DNA of 64,000 bases, from the NCBI RefSeq assembly GCF_018860635.1, contig NZ_JAHKPT010000022.1, forward strand, positions 93,574 through 157,573, given 5' to 3'. Origin of the DNA: Aliiglaciecola lipolytica (GTDB lineage Bacteria > Pseudomonadota > Gammaproteobacteria > Enterobacterales > Alteromonadaceae). The position numbers were made by a program, and so were the translations under genes. Position 1 is the first letter of the stretch. Each line of letters begins with the position of its first letter. The notes under the pieces were generated by a model. The model made no database searches. It was not told the origin of the DNA and worked only from the letters and a program-made list of their open reading frames with translations. This document shows positions 19,716-28,976 of the stretch, one piece after another.

Positions 19716-20183
19716 GTGCACAACAAAAATCATGGATTTACTCTTATTGAGCTAATAGTAGTCATCGTTATTCTTGGCATTTTAGCGGTTGTGGCTGCTC
19801 CTCGATTTATTGATCTGAGTACCGATGCTCGATTGGCCACATTAGATGGCTTGGAAGGAACATTGCGCTCAGCGTCTGATTTAGTCCACTTTAAAGCCAC
19901 AATCGAGAAAAAAACCGATTGCGATACTGACCCTACTATTGAGTTGGGCAGTGAATCTATTACTTTGCGATGTGGTTATGCCTGCCCTCATCCTAGCGGG
20001 ATTGCCAATGCTGTTGAAATTGATGACAGTTTTACTTGGGTCGGCGGAAATTGCAGCGGCCAGCTAGGTTCTATTGATGTGCAAATTAGCGATGCTCCTG
20101 ACCCTAGTAACTGCAAGATTCGTTATGTGTCAGCACGATCGACTAGGGAGCCTACTTTCACGCAAACAATCACAGGTTGTTAA
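19716..20183 (+). CDS. Type IV prepilin (MSHA-like), second copy
   Basis: This prepilin has the cleavage site HG-FTLIELI and the hydrophobic helix VVIVILGILAVVAAPRF, followed by a Cys-rich globular domain with paired cysteines (CDTD, CGYACP, GGNC, SNC, TGC). I chose GTG 19716 because AAGGAG lies 7 bases upstream, giving a normal 6-residue leader; a TTG at 19683 would give an over-long leader. Its first 50 residues closely resemble the divergent prepilin, while the C-terminal half is quite different, suggesting old duplication and divergence. A clear terminator follows at 20231-20257. It is likely processed by a pilus system encoded elsewhere. Confidence 0.85.
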   Translation: MHNKNHGFTLIELIVVIVILGILAVVAAPRFIDLSTDARLATLDGLEGTLRSASDLVHFKATIEKKTDCDTDPTIELGSESITLRCGYACPHPSGIANAVEIDDSFTWVGGNCSGQLGSIDVQISDAPDPSNCKIRYVSARSTREPTFTQTITGC

Positions 20184-20230
20184 TTTAAACAAACTCATAC
20201 TTTGTTAGATACGACATTAAGCTGTGCTAG

Positions 20231-20257
20231 AAAAGCCCGACAAAATCGGGCTTTTTT
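20231..20257 (+). terminator. Rho-independent terminator of the plus-strand prepilin
   Basis: AAGCCCGA at 20233-20240 and TCGGGCTT pair with a five-base loop, followed by six T residues in total. It is a textbook intrinsic terminator between the prepilin and the convergent ndh gene, with A residues on the other side so it could serve both. Confidence 0.9.
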
Positions 20258-20276
20258 GTGTCGGCGCAAGTGGCGC

Positions 20277-21569
20277 TTAGTGAAGTTTCAACTTGGGACC
20301 CACAATGTTCCTGACTTTGCGGAAAAACAAAATAAATATCCCTTTAAACCAGCCGTGAATAGCGAATAGGTGCATATTATAAAGGGAGACATAAACCAAT
20401 TTGGCTAACCGCCCTTCTATAAACATACTGCTATTTGACAGTGCACCCATCAAATTTCCCACGGTGCTGTATTTGCTCAAATGCACCAATGAGCCATAGT
20501 CTTTGTATTGATATTTTTGTGCCGGTTTATGCTTAAATTCATTGATTATATTGGTTGCTGCAGTACTGGCCATTTGGTGAGCTGATTGCGCCCGTGGAGG
20601 CACCCAGCGGCCATCTTCTTGTTGGAACCCACAGCAATCACCAATGGCATATATATTTTCATCTAAGGTGCTTTTTAAATAAGGCGTGACCAAAATTTGA
20701 TTCGCGCGATTGGTTTCAAAGATCCCCAGTTGAGTAATAAAATCAGGTGCTTTTACACCCGCTGACCAGACCATTAAATCGGCTTCAATCAACTCATTAT
20801 CGCTTGTCATGAACCCCTCTTTTTGCGCCGAAATAACTTTTGTACCTTCTAAAACCTTAATCCCCAACTTGGTTAAAGCCTGGCGAGCTGAGTTGGTGAT
20901 TTTTTCGGGTAATGCTGGAAGAATGCGCTCCCCAGCTTCAATAATAGTTACCGTTAATTTAGCGGCAGACATTTCCGGCATGCCATAGGCTCTGGCGAGA
21001 TTGGCGACGTGGTGCAGTTGAGCGGCTAATTCCGTACCGGTAGCGCCACCACCTACTATTGCGACATGTAATGGTTTACTTTCTACACCTTTTTGGTTAA
21101 TCCGCAGAAGTTGATTAAGCAAAGCTTTATGGAAGCTTTCTGCTTGCGCGAGTGAATCGAGGAAATAGCAGTGTTCGGCTACTCCTGGTGTACCAAAGTC
21201 ATTGCAAACACTGCCAATAGCAAGAACTAGGGTGTCATACTGTAAAGTGCGTTTAGGTAAGATTAACTGCGCATTTTCATCATACAAAGGCGCAAGTTCT
21301 ATTTGTTGATTTTGTTTGTCGATGTGGCACATATTGCCCAGTTGAAATTGATATTTGTTGGCAACTGCATGAATTCGATAGTTGATGCCATCTGAATTTT
21401 TATCAATAACACCTGCCGCGACTTCATGTAAAAGCGGTTTCCAGACATGATTCTGGCTTTTATCAACCAAAATGATTTCTGCTTTGTTTTTTTTCCCTAG
21501 CTTTTGACTAAGGCGTTTGACTATTTCAAGGCCGCCAGCGCCTCCTCCTACAACTATAATTTTCTTCAT
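20277..21569 (-). CDS. ndh: Type II NADH dehydrogenase (NDH-2)
   Basis: NDH-2 is a single-subunit flavoenzyme on the cytoplasmic face of the inner membrane that passes electrons from NADH to quinone without pumping protons. The 430-residue protein begins with the FAD-binding VVGGGAGGLE, has WKPLLHEVAAG typical of NDH-2, a second nucleotide fold (VAIVGGGATGTELAAQL) for NADH, then YAIGDCCG and the quinone-site AQSAHQMA. A C-terminal amphipathic region (FKGIFILFFRKV) fits membrane anchoring. It is flanked by terminators, so it is likely transcribed alone. Confidence 0.92.
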   Translation of the reverse strand: MKKIIVVGGGAGGLEIVKRLSQKLGKKNKAEIILVDKSQNHVWKPLLHEVAAGVIDKNSDGINYRIHAVANKYQFQLGNMCHIDKQNQQIELAPLYDENAQLILPKRTLQYDTLVLAIGSVCNDFGTPGVAEHCYFLDSLAQAESFHKALLNQLLRINQKGVESKPLHVAIVGGGATGTELAAQLHHVANLARAYGMPEMSAAKLTVTIIEAGERILPALPEKITNSARQALTKLGIKVLEGTKVISAQKEGFMTSDNELIEADLMVWSAGVKAPDFITQLGIFETNRANQILVTPYLKSTLDENIYAIGDCCGFQQEDGRWVPPRAQSAHQMASTAATNIINEFKHKPAQKYQYKDYGSLVHLSKYSTVGNLMGALSNSSMFIEGRLAKLVYVSLYNMHLFAIHGWFKGIFILFFRKVRNIVGPKLKLH

Positions 21570-21641
21570 ATATGTTCTCCAATCATTCCAGATAGGACAT
21601 TTATGTTGTAAAAGGCTTATCTTGAAAGACTAGTTCGGGTT

Positions 21642-21671
21642 AAATAAATGCGGCAGTGAAACACTGCCGCA
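21642..21671 (-). terminator. Rho-independent terminator of the third TonB receptor gene
   Basis: TGCGGCAGTG and CACTGCCGCA (21649-21658, 21662-21671) form a 10-bp GC-rich stem with a 3-base loop; on the minus strand the stem is followed by TTTATTTAA. It lies 54 bp past the receptor stop codon. Confidence 0.85.
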
Positions 21672-21725
21672 AAAATGATGATATTGAGCATTAACAATTC
21701 ATTGTCACTGCTCTTATTTCTATGT

Positions 21726-23846
21726 CTACCATTTGTAATCTAGTGACATCATCAGGTTTCTAGGTCTACCAGGGAAATAACGATCTCCACCAAAACTGGT
21801 GTAATCCGCTCTTTCTGCATAACTGGTATCGGTTAAATTGTTGATTCTGGCAAATAACGTGAGCGCGTCAGTAACTTGCATTGAGGCTCTTAAATTTAAT
21901 ACATCATGGCCATCATAACGGTGAAGGTTCTCAGGATCAGTGTAATAGTTGCCCATGTGCTCCCATTCTAATTCGGCTCTGGCTGATGCATTAATATCCC
22001 ACCCTAGGCGCGTATTAGCGATGGTTTTTGGCGCGGTATCAATGTAGTTGCCATTGATATCAATGTCACTGAGAATTTGGCTATAGGAGTAGGTATGTTT
22101 AGCGTAGCTTGCAGCTACCATCAAATCCCAGTTTTCGGCTAATTGATATTGTAACTCTAACTCAATTCCCCGGTGTCTTGATTCACCATCGTTCACATTG
22201 TAGTAGTCACTATCCCTAAAGATGAAGTTGTCTTTATTCATGTTATAGATGGATACTACATAACTCAGTCCATCAAATTGTCCTTTTACCCCAACTTCGG
22301 CATTTGTCACTGTTTCAGAGTCTAAATCGGCGACTTCTTGTTCCCGTTGCAGGCGATAGAGTTCTGTTGCTTGTGGTGCGCGATAGCCTCGGGATAAGTT
22401 GGCGTAAAATTGTGTGTGCTGAGAAAACTGATAACGGATACCGAGCTTTGGGGAAGTATTGCTATAGCTGTTTTCAGAAGAAGGTGGACGACTGTAGCGG
22501 CAACCACCGAAACTACATTCAGTACCATCGTCTTTTGTGCGGCCACTTAACATATTATTGGTGTAGTCGTAATTCATATTTTCGTAGCGTAAACCGAATG
22601 ACACTAACCAATTATCTTGCTGCCAATCCACTGATATAAAAGGTGCATATAAGGTGGCTTCGACATCATAATCATAATGCATTCCAATGGGTACCGTTGC
22701 TGTTAAAAACGCAGAACCTTCGGTTTCAGCATCTTGATATTGGCGCATACTTCCATCGGTTTGTTCTGCATCTAAACCTAGGCTAACGGTGAGGTTGTCA
22801 GAAGCGCTGTGTTTCCACATTGACTGCACACCAAAGCCGTCTTGTTCATTTTCTTCCATCGGTGTGCCAGGTAAAAAATGCATTAAGAACGACATGTTTT
22901 GGTTACGCATATAAGGTGTTATGGAGAGCACATCTTGGTCGCTTAAATTCCAAAGTGCGTTTGACCATAATCTAAAAGACTTGGCTTTTCTAAAGGCTTC
23001 TGGGTTTTCGTTGGCCTGTGCTAAGTCTTCGTCTTTGTAACTTTCGAAACCAGTAATATAGCCGGCGGTTTCTTGGTCTAAATTGGTATAAGTGAGTCCA
23101 GTGGTGAGGGTCAAGTTATCTGCTTCAAAACGATGGCGTAGGTTAACTTTTTCTTGGTCGACACTTTCTTCATCTCGATATCCTGAATCGCGGGTGACAC
23201 TGGCATTGATACCGATCCCCGAGTTACCGAAGTCTGCACCTTGTCGAAATTTGTATCGATTATATCCGTAAGAACCGTAATCTATACCGAATAACCCTGC
23301 ATCTACTGTGGTGTCCGGTGTGATTACGTTTATGACTCCGTGTACGGCATTTGAACCGTAAAATGCAGAGCCCGGCCCTTTGATAACATCTATGCTTTGA
23401 GCCATTTCACTGTGGGCTTCAAAAAGCTCGTTGATATTACAAAATCCCGCGGCCCGCAAAGGTATGCCATCTTCTGCGGTGAGAATGCCACCACAAGCAC
23501 CTGAACCAGCCATTACTTGCGAACGCAGGGCGGGTAGATATTCTTGGCCATTTCCTCGTTGCACCCCAGCGCCGGCAATGAAGCTAAGGGCTTCTTCGAT
23601 ATGAGTGGGAGCTAGCAACCCTAATGTTTGCTCGTCTACTGTACTTACTACATATGGCAAGTTGGAAGTGTTGGTTGCAACTCTAGTGGCTGTAGTTGTA
23701 ATTCTTTCTATTCCATCGGGCGATTCCTGCGCGATCCCGGAGAATGGCAATAAACAGGCGACTAAACCTAAGTGTGAAAGTCGAATTGATTCACTTAAGC
23801 GAGTAAGTGGTGATACTTGCTGAAGGGTTTTAGTTAGAAAAATCAT
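21726..23846 (-). CDS. TonB-dependent receptor with Cys pair in the plug
   Basis: This 706-residue receptor has a signal peptide (GLVACLLPFSGIAQE), the plug motifs IDVIKGPGSAFYGSNAVHGVINV, and a barrel ending with Tyr-Lys-Trp. The plug contains GSGACGGILTAEDGIPLRAAGFCN, in which two Cys residues bracket the EDGIPLR loop, a pattern I associate with a subfamily of marine-bacterial receptors whose ligand is not known to me. The start ATG has AAGG about 10 bases upstream. It is divergent from the PQQ-island porin at 24248 across 401 bp, so it may belong to the island's regulon. Iron, lanthanide or copper chelates are possible ligands, none shown. Confidence 0.88.
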   Translation of the reverse strand: MIFLTKTLQQVSPLTRLSESIRLSHLGLVACLLPFSGIAQESPDGIERITTTATRVATNTSNLPYVVSTVDEQTLGLLAPTHIEEALSFIAGAGVQRGNGQEYLPALRSQVMAGSGACGGILTAEDGIPLRAAGFCNINELFEAHSEMAQSIDVIKGPGSAFYGSNAVHGVINVITPDTTVDAGLFGIDYGSYGYNRYKFRQGADFGNSGIGINASVTRDSGYRDEESVDQEKVNLRHRFEADNLTLTTGLTYTNLDQETAGYITGFESYKDEDLAQANENPEAFRKAKSFRLWSNALWNLSDQDVLSITPYMRNQNMSFLMHFLPGTPMEENEQDGFGVQSMWKHSASDNLTVSLGLDAEQTDGSMRQYQDAETEGSAFLTATVPIGMHYDYDVEATLYAPFISVDWQQDNWLVSFGLRYENMNYDYTNNMLSGRTKDDGTECSFGGCRYSRPPSSENSYSNTSPKLGIRYQFSQHTQFYANLSRGYRAPQATELYRLQREQEVADLDSETVTNAEVGVKGQFDGLSYVVSIYNMNKDNFIFRDSDYYNVNDGESRHRGIELELQYQLAENWDLMVAASYAKHTYSYSQILSDIDINGNYIDTAPKTIANTRLGWDINASARAELEWEHMGNYYTDPENLHRYDGHDVLNLRASMQVTDALTLFARINNLTDTSYAERADYTSFGGDRYFPGRPRNLMMSLDYKW

Positions 23847-24247
23847 ATGAATACAGCCTTCTTAAACATAATTTGGGAGCGCAGTTTGACACTTACGATG
23901 CCACAATTCTAGGGTGACATTAGTTACTGAATCATATGTTTATTTTGTGTTAATTAGTAGTTAACAAGCCTGCACTTTACGCACTGTTTTTCTAATACTT
24001 TCCAGCCCTAATCGAACTACTTCCATTGGCTACTACTTTAGAACTAGATCTTTAGTCGCTTTCTTTTTGAGGACTAAAGTGCAACACAAAGAGCCCAATC
24101 GACGAGTTTCTAATTTGCCGTTAGCAAACAATACTAAATCAACAAAAAAAGTGCGTCGGCAACGTATCGATGCATAGGGTTGGAGTAACCCGGGATAGAT
24201 AGTTCATGTTGCTCAACCAATAATACTAACAATCAAACAGGGTACAC
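23847..24247. promoter_or_regulatory. Divergent regulatory region at the left edge of the PQQ island
   Basis: These 401 bases separate the TonB receptor and the porin. They contain a perfect 8-bp inverted repeat, CTTTAGTC at 24050-24057 and GACTAAAG at 24072-24079, whose half also appears upstream of pedF, the PCu(A)C gene and the RegB-type kinase gene. A small hairpin GGGTT/AACCC lies at 24177-24191. No assigned promoter is certain. Confidence 0.4.
24079..24177 (+). CDS. Possible 32-residue basic peptide
   Basis: A GTG at 24079 preceded by GAGG at 6 bases opens a 32-codon frame ending in TAG at 24175-24177. The product is very basic, with several Arg and Lys residues in its C-terminal half, and has no signal peptide. 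It lacks the Glu-x3-Tyr of PqqA, so it is not the PQQ precursor. It could be a leader peptide ahead of the porin or simply chance. Confidence 0.22.
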   Translation: MQHKEPNRRVSNLPLANNTKSTKKVRRQRIDA

Positions 24248-25420
24248 ATGAACATGAATAAATTTACATTTACTAAAGTTAGTTTGGCAGTTTTAGGCTT
24301 AGTTAGCGGCGCAGCTTCTGCAGCAATAACAATCTATGACGATCCAGAGGTGGCAAGTGTCACAGTTGATGCGTCTTTCAATACATTTTACGTGTCTAGC
24401 AGCACAGACAACGACATATCAGGAATAGATCGCGACCAGTCTAGAGTCAAAATGGGCTTTCTACCTAACTATGTGGGTATGAATTTTAGCAAAGAAATTG
24501 ACGGCGTTAAGGTTGGTGGGCGCTCTTCTTTTTGGGTCACAATAAATGACAGTAATTCAGGCGTAACCTCAACAGGAATCGATGTCCGTCAGTTTTATGC
24601 CACTTTGGATTTTGATTGGGGGCAGGTATTAATAGGCAAAGATTTTACCTTATTTAACCGTTCTAATATTTTTCTAGACGAAATATTACAAGGTTACGGC
24701 AACGTTAACGACACCCTCGGTTTGATTGATGGACAAGGTGTTTCCTTTGGAAATATTGGTACAGGTTACACATATCCAATGCCAACGGCTCAAATTACGT
24801 ATCGTTCACCTGAATTTGCCGGCGGTTTTAAATTAGCCATTGGTTTGATCGACCCTGCTAATACTTCTACTGACACAGGCCCTGGTCGATCGAGTGAAGA
24901 GAGCACGCCAAGAATTGAGGGAGAATTAACTTACACCAGCAAGTTTGAAGACGGAATGTTCAATGCCTTTGTCGGTTTTCTTTCGCAAAGCACTGAGAGC
25001 GACATTCAAGGTGACGTTGATTCCACAGGCTATTCTTATGGTGCAAAACTCAATATGGGTGGCTTCGCGCTAAACGCCTCTGGTTTTACTGGGGAAGCCA
25101 TCGGTTTGTTGCTCGGTCCCACAGATAACGCATTAGGTTTACAAAACTTGTTATATGAAGACGGAAATGAAGTGGATAGCAGTGGCTATCTAGTGCAAGG
25201 CTCGTATAAAACTGGCGCTAATCGATTTGTCTTGTCGTATGGCAATACTGAAGTTGAAACTCAAACCCCTTGGGAAATGGATGGCGCTCAAGTCGCGTGG
25301 TTCCATAGTTATAACAGCGCAGTGACCTTTGTTGTCGAATACGACATGAATGAAATATCCATTGGTGATGCGAGCGAAGAGGTTAAGTCCATCGCCCTTG
25401 GAGCCATTGTGAACTTTTAA
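24248..25420 (+). CDS. Outer-membrane porin-like protein
   Basis: This 390-residue exported protein has a signal peptide (LAVLGLVSGAASA) and beta-barrel texture throughout: alternating hydrophobic residues, many Gly and aromatic residues, and a C-terminal strand ending in Asn-Phe. Features such as FYATLDFDWGQVLIGKDFTLF resemble general trimeric porins of Gram-negative bacteria. AGGG lies just upstream of the ATG. It heads the alcohol-oxidation island directly before the aldehyde dehydrogenase, so it may admit alcohols or aldehydes. A strong terminator follows, so it is probably its own transcript. Confidence 0.8.
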   Translation: MNMNKFTFTKVSLAVLGLVSGAASAAITIYDDPEVASVTVDASFNTFYVSSSTDNDISGIDRDQSRVKMGFLPNYVGMNFSKEIDGVKVGGRSSFWVTINDSNSGVTSTGIDVRQFYATLDFDWGQVLIGKDFTLFNRSNIFLDEILQGYGNVNDTLGLIDGQGVSFGNIGTGYTYPMPTAQITYRSPEFAGGFKLAIGLIDPANTSTDTGPGRSSEESTPRIEGELTYTSKFEDGMFNAFVGFLSQSTESDIQGDVDSTGYSYGAKLNMGGFALNASGFTGEAIGLLLGPTDNALGLQNLLYEDGNEVDSSGYLVQGSYKTGANRFVLSYGNTEVETQTPWEMDGAQVAWFHSYNSAVTFVVEYDMNEISIGDASEEVKSIALGAIVNF

Positions 25421-25432
25421 CCAATAGCTTTC

Positions 25433-25467
25433 AATTTTTGCCCCTAGGTAGGGGCAAAAATTATTTT
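25433..25467 (+). terminator. Rho-independent terminator after the porin gene
   Basis: AATTTTTGCCCCTA and TAGGGGCAAAAATT (25433-25446, 25449-25462) form a 14-bp stem with a 2-base loop, followed by TATTTT. The stem begins about 12 bases after the porin stop codon. Confidence 0.88.
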
Positions 25468-25573
25468 CCGGCAGCCGGTGCCGGTGTGACTGCCAACTCA
25501 ATTCTGAGTTGAAGGTGCAAAGTCCGGCAAACTGGTAACGCTTTTACTAAATATGAACACCGGAGTTAACAAA
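25468..25573 (+). promoter_or_regulatory. Structured leader before the aldehyde dehydrogenase gene
   Basis: After the porin terminator the 106 bases up to the exaC start can fold into several hairpins: GGCAG/CTGCC (25470-25474, 25490-25494), a perfect CAACTCA/TGAGTTG stem (25494-25500, 25505-25511) and CCGG-containing segments that can pair with each other. I cannot match it to a known riboswitch class. It may be an untranslated leader with regulatory structure. Confidence 0.3.
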
Positions 25574-27091
25574 ATGATATATGCACAACCTGGACAAGAA
25601 AATTCACTCGTAACTTTTAAACAACAGTATGGCAACTACATTGGTGGCGAATGGGTCGCACCGGTCAAAGGACAATACTTTGATAACGTATCGCCTGTTA
25701 ACAATGAGGTCTTTTGTTCAATTCCTCGTTCAACTGAGGAAGACATTAACTTAGCCCTAGATGCAGCACATAGAGCAAAAGATGCTTGGGGCAAAACGTC
25801 TGCAACTGACCGCTCTAATACGCTTTTGAAAATTGCTGACCGTATTGAGCAAAATCTTGAAATGCTGGCGGTTGCTGAAACTTGGGATAACGGTAAAGCT
25901 GTGCGTGAAACTTTAAACGCAGATATTCCGTTATGTGTCGACCACTTTCGCTATTTTGCAGGATGTTTGCGTGCTCAAGAAGGCAATATGAGTGAAATTG
26001 ATGAGAACACCATCGCTTATCACTTCCATGAACCGCTAGGCGTTGTTGGCCAAATTATCCCTTGGAACTTCCCACTTCTGATGGCTGCTTGGAAATTGAG
26101 CCCAGCATTGGCGGCGGGTAACTGTGTGGTCATGAAACCAGCAGAACAAACTCCAGCGTCGATTCTGGTACTGATGGAACTGATTGGTGATTTATTGCCA
26201 CCAGGGGTGCTAAATATTGTAAATGGTTTTGGTAAAGAAGCGGGTGAAGCTTTAGCAACCAGCAAACGTATTGCAAAAATTGCATTCACCGGTTCTACAC
26301 CAATTGGTTCTCATATTCTTAAATGTGCGGCTGAAAACATCATACCTTCTACCGTTGAGTTAGGTGGTAAGTCTCCAAATATCTACTTTGAAGACGTAAT
26401 GAATCATGAAGATGAATATCTAAGCAAATGTGTTGAAGGAACTGTGTTGGCATTCTTCAACCAAGGTGAAGTATGTACCTGTCCTTCTAGAGCATTGATT
26501 CAAGAATCCATTTACGATGATTTCATTTCACTGGTAGTTGCGCGTACGCAGCAAATTAAACGTGGCAACCCATTGGATACAGAAACCCAAGTGGGTGCGC
26601 AGGCTTCAGAACAGCAATATGACAAAATTCTAAGTTACCTAGATATTGGTAAAAAAGAGGGTGCTGAAGTACTTATCGGCGGTGGCCCTGCTATGATTGA
26701 AGGTTTCAGCAAAGGTTTTTATGTTGAACCTACTTTGCTAAAAGGTCGCAATGATATGCGCGTGTTCCAAGAAGAAATTTTTGGTCCAGTGGTCGGTGTG
26801 ACTACCTTTAAAGACGAAGCAGAAGCTTTGGCAATTGCTAACCATTCTGAATTTGGTCTAGGCGCAGGTTTATGGACTCGTGACATGAACCGTTCATACA
26901 GAATGGGACGCGCAATTCAAGCGGGTCGAGTATGGACTAACTGCTACCACGCTTACCCTGCCCACGCTGCATTTGGTGGCTATAAAAAATCAGGCGTAGG
27001 CCGTGAAAATCATAAGATGGCGTTAGGTCATTATCAACAAACCAAGAACTTATTGGTTAGCTATGACATTAACCCATTGGGCTTTTTCTAA
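25574..27091 (+). CDS. exaC: NAD-dependent aldehyde dehydrogenase (ExaC/PedI type)
   Basis: This cytoplasmic enzyme oxidises acetaldehyde and related aldehydes formed by the periplasmic quinoprotein dehydrogenase to acids. I take the ATG at 25574, which has CGGAG 8 bases upstream and gives the N-terminus MIYAQPGQ that is typical for ExaC-type enzymes; the ATG at 25553 is the alternative. NAD-binding residues are in IIPWNFP and FTGSTPIGS, the general base Glu in ELGGKSP, and the nucleophile Cys in [11 protein letters not shown]. The length is 505 residues. A terminator follows at 27122-27151. Its place in the island matches exaC/pedI in Pseudomonas. Confidence 0.92.
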   Translation: MIYAQPGQENSLVTFKQQYGNYIGGEWVAPVKGQYFDNVSPVNNEVFCSIPRSTEEDINLALDAAHRAKDAWGKTSATDRSNTLLKIADRIEQNLEMLAVAETWDNGKAVRETLNADIPLCVDHFRYFAGCLRAQEGNMSEIDENTIAYHFHEPLGVVGQIIPWNFPLLMAAWKLSPALAAGNCVVMKPAEQTPASILVLMELIGDLLPPGVLNIVNGFGKEAGEALATSKRIAKIAFTGSTPIGSHILKCAAENIIPSTVELGGKSPNIYFEDVMNHEDEYLSKCVEGTVLAFFNQGEVCTCPSRALIQESIYDDFISLVVARTQQIKRGNPLDTETQVGAQASEQQYDKILSYLDIGKKEGAEVLIGGGPAMIEGFSKGFYVEPTLLKGRNDMRVFQEEIFGPVVGVTTFKDEAEALAIANHSEFGLGAGLWTRDMNRSYRMGRAIQAGRVWTNCYHAYPAHAAFGGYKKSGVGRENHKMALGHYQQTKNLLVSYDINPLGFF

Positions 27092-27121
27092 AAGCGTTGC
27101 CTTGAAAAAGGCGTAAGTGGG

Positions 27122-27151
27122 GGTTTCCGCACCCAGTGCGGAAACCTTTTT
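27122..27151 (+). terminator. Rho-independent terminator of exaC
   Basis: GGTTTCCGCA and TGCGGAAACC (27122-27131, 27137-27146) form a 10-bp stem with a 5-base loop, followed by five T residues. Confidence 0.92.
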
Positions 27152-27217
27152 CGCTTAGCGAATAACAACTTAGGTTGATGATTAACACTCATCCCGTTTA
27201 AAACAACCGGAGTATAT

Positions 27218-28195
27218 ATGCGAGTTCCAACCGCTTTAGTTTTGTTCTTGGTGTTGTTGCTTAGTGCAACGGCTCAGGCTAGTAACACTATCCGTGTTGG
27301 GGTTTTAAAATATGGCACCCTTAATTGGGAAATGGATGTTTTAGAAAAATTACAATTAGCAAAACAATATAACCTTGAGGTTGAACGAATTCCGTTAGGT
27401 TCACCGCAAGCGCTGTTAGTTGCCTTACAAGGCGGTTCAATCGATGTCATTCTTAATGATTGGTTATGGGTGGCACGGCAAAAAGAAGCAAACCGCGACT
27501 TTTATTTTTACCCCTATTCCACCGCGGCTGGTGCGCTTGTTACTCATCCCCAATCAAATATTCATGAACTTGCTGATTTACGTGGTAAAACCATTGGCAT
27601 TGCGGGGGGCAATACCAATAAAAATTGGGTGCTGTACCGAGCATTCTTAAAGCAGCAAGCCAATTTAGATCTCGCTCGCGATGTGACGGTAAAGTTCGCC
27701 GCCCCGCCTATGCTCAACGCGCTAATCGCGAAAGGCGATTTAGATGCGGTTATTAATTTCTGGCATTACGCTGCGCAATTGAACGCACAGGGGATGCCGT
27801 CTTTAGTGACCATGCCCGAAGTATTGAATGCCCTAAACGTTGAAGGTCAAGTGCCTGTTTTAGGTTGGGTATTCAAACAACAATGGGCGGATAAAAATAG
27901 TGAAACCATCAATCTTTTTTTGAGCATGTCCGCGCAAGCTCGCCAACTTATGAAACATGACGACGATATTTGGCGGCAAATCCCCACGTTTAGCAAAAAG
28001 TACTCCGCGCAAGTGCAACCCTTTTTAATGGATGGATATCGACAAGGTATTCCCGATACATTTGTGCAATCGCAAAAAGTACAAATAGACGCTCTATTTC
28101 AACTCATCAAGGCAAATGACAGTCAACATGCTTTGACGGGCAACTTGGGAGGGCTTCCAGATGATATCTTCTGGCGTCACACCAGTGTTAGATAA
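27218..28195 (+). CDS. ABC transporter substrate-binding protein, NitT/TauT type
   Basis: This 325-residue periplasmic binding protein has a signal peptide (LVLLLSATAQA) and the pattern of the SsuA/TauA/ThiY group: IRVGVLKYGTLNWEMD, then IPLGSPQALLVALQGGSIDVIL, then LRGKTIGIAGG and DLDAVINFW. The ligand is unknown. The permease gene starts inside its last codons, so the three transporter genes form one operon, preceded by the exaC terminator and therefore with its own promoter. Relatives of this transporter sit in PQQ alcohol-oxidation clusters, but I know of no proven substrate. The preference for an aromatic, sulfonate-like or pyrimidine-like ligand cannot be judged here. Confidence 0.85.
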   Translation: MRVPTALVLFLVLLLSATAQASNTIRVGVLKYGTLNWEMDVLEKLQLAKQYNLEVERIPLGSPQALLVALQGGSIDVILNDWLWVARQKEANRDFYFYPYSTAAGALVTHPQSNIHELADLRGKTIGIAGGNTNKNWVLYRAFLKQQANLDLARDVTVKFAAPPMLNALIAKGDLDAVINFWHYAAQLNAQGMPSLVTMPEVLNALNVEGQVPVLGWVFKQQWADKNSETINLFLSMSAQARQLMKHDDDIWRQIPTFSKKYSAQVQPFLMDGYRQGIPDTFVQSQKVQIDALFQLIKANDSQHALTGNLGGLPDDIFWRHTSVR

Positions 28196-28976
28196 AGCTA
28201 CAAAGCCAATTCAAGTTAAATCTAAGGGTTTCCAAGGAAATACGTTTATTCGTATTGCCTCGTTATTACTATTGTTGGGTCTTTGGCAATTAAGTGTATG
28301 GTTTTTTGCAGTACAAATGTTGCCGTCGCCAACAGCGGTCTTTAACGCGCTTATTGAACATATTGCATCAAATGAACTGCCCTATCATTTGGGAGTAACT
28401 CTACAACGAGTGATGTTCAGTTTCGTCATTGCTATGTTGCTGGGTTCGATTATTGGTCTGCTCATGGGCTATTTCAAAAAGGTTGATATTTGGCTGGATA
28501 GCCTACTCACTTTGGCCCTAAATATACCTGCACTGGTCACCATCATTTTGTGCTTTATGTGGTTCGGGCTAAATGAATTTTCTGCAGTGTTAGCAGTTAT
28601 TTTGAACAAAGCGCCCAATGTTGCTGTCACTTTACGTGAGGGAGCAAAAGCCATCGATAAAAGTCTGATGGAGGTAGCGAAAGTCTATCAATTACCCTGG
28701 CAGCGAACGTTAACAAAAGTATATCTACCACAGCTCTATCCATATTTTTTAGCAGCAGCGAGAACGGGGCTAGCGTTAGTTTGGAAAATTGTATTAGTTG
28801 TGGAGTTGGTTGGCTGCAGTAACGGTGTTGGTTTTCAACTGGGTAACTTTTTTCAGTTTTTCGATATCACCAGTATTTTGGCATATACCTTTGCTTTTGC
28901 TGCAATTATTTACACCGTTGAAGGGCTGATTTTAAGACCCTGGGAACGCAAAGTAACGAGGTGGCGAAAATGTTAA
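28161..28976 (+). CDS. ABC transporter permease, NitT/TauT type
   Basis: This 271-residue inner-membrane permease belongs to the SsuC/TauC group. After a polar N-terminus it has about six hydrophobic segments (for example IASLLLLLGLWQLSVWFF) and the EAA-type cytoplasmic loop around LREGAKAIDKSLMEVAKVYQ that docks the ATPase. GGAGG 8 bases before the ATG supports this start. It overlaps the end of the binding-protein gene by 35 bp and the ATPase start by a few bases, so translation is coupled. It should form a dimer with two copies of the following ATPase. Confidence 0.88.
   Translation: MISSGVTPVLDKATKPIQVKSKGFQGNTFIRIASLLLLLGLWQLSVWFFAVQMLPSPTAVFNALIEHIASNELPYHLGVTLQRVMFSFVIAMLLGSIIGLLMGYFKKVDIWLDSLLTLALNIPALVTIILCFMWFGLNEFSAVLAVILNKAPNVAVTLREGAKAIDKSLMEVAKVYQLPWQRTLTKVYLPQLYPYFLAAARTGLALVWKIVLVVELVGCSNGVGFQLGNFFQFFDITSILAYTFAFAAIIYTVEGLILRPWERKVTRWRKC

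Noticed and set aside
22304..22639. 111-codon plus-strand frame
   Set aside because: It is antisense to the third TonB receptor gene, where barrel codons create open frames on the other strand.
24079..24177. Short frame as pqqA
   Set aside because: The peptide lacks the Glu-x3-Tyr needed for PQQ formation, and no pqqB-E genes follow.
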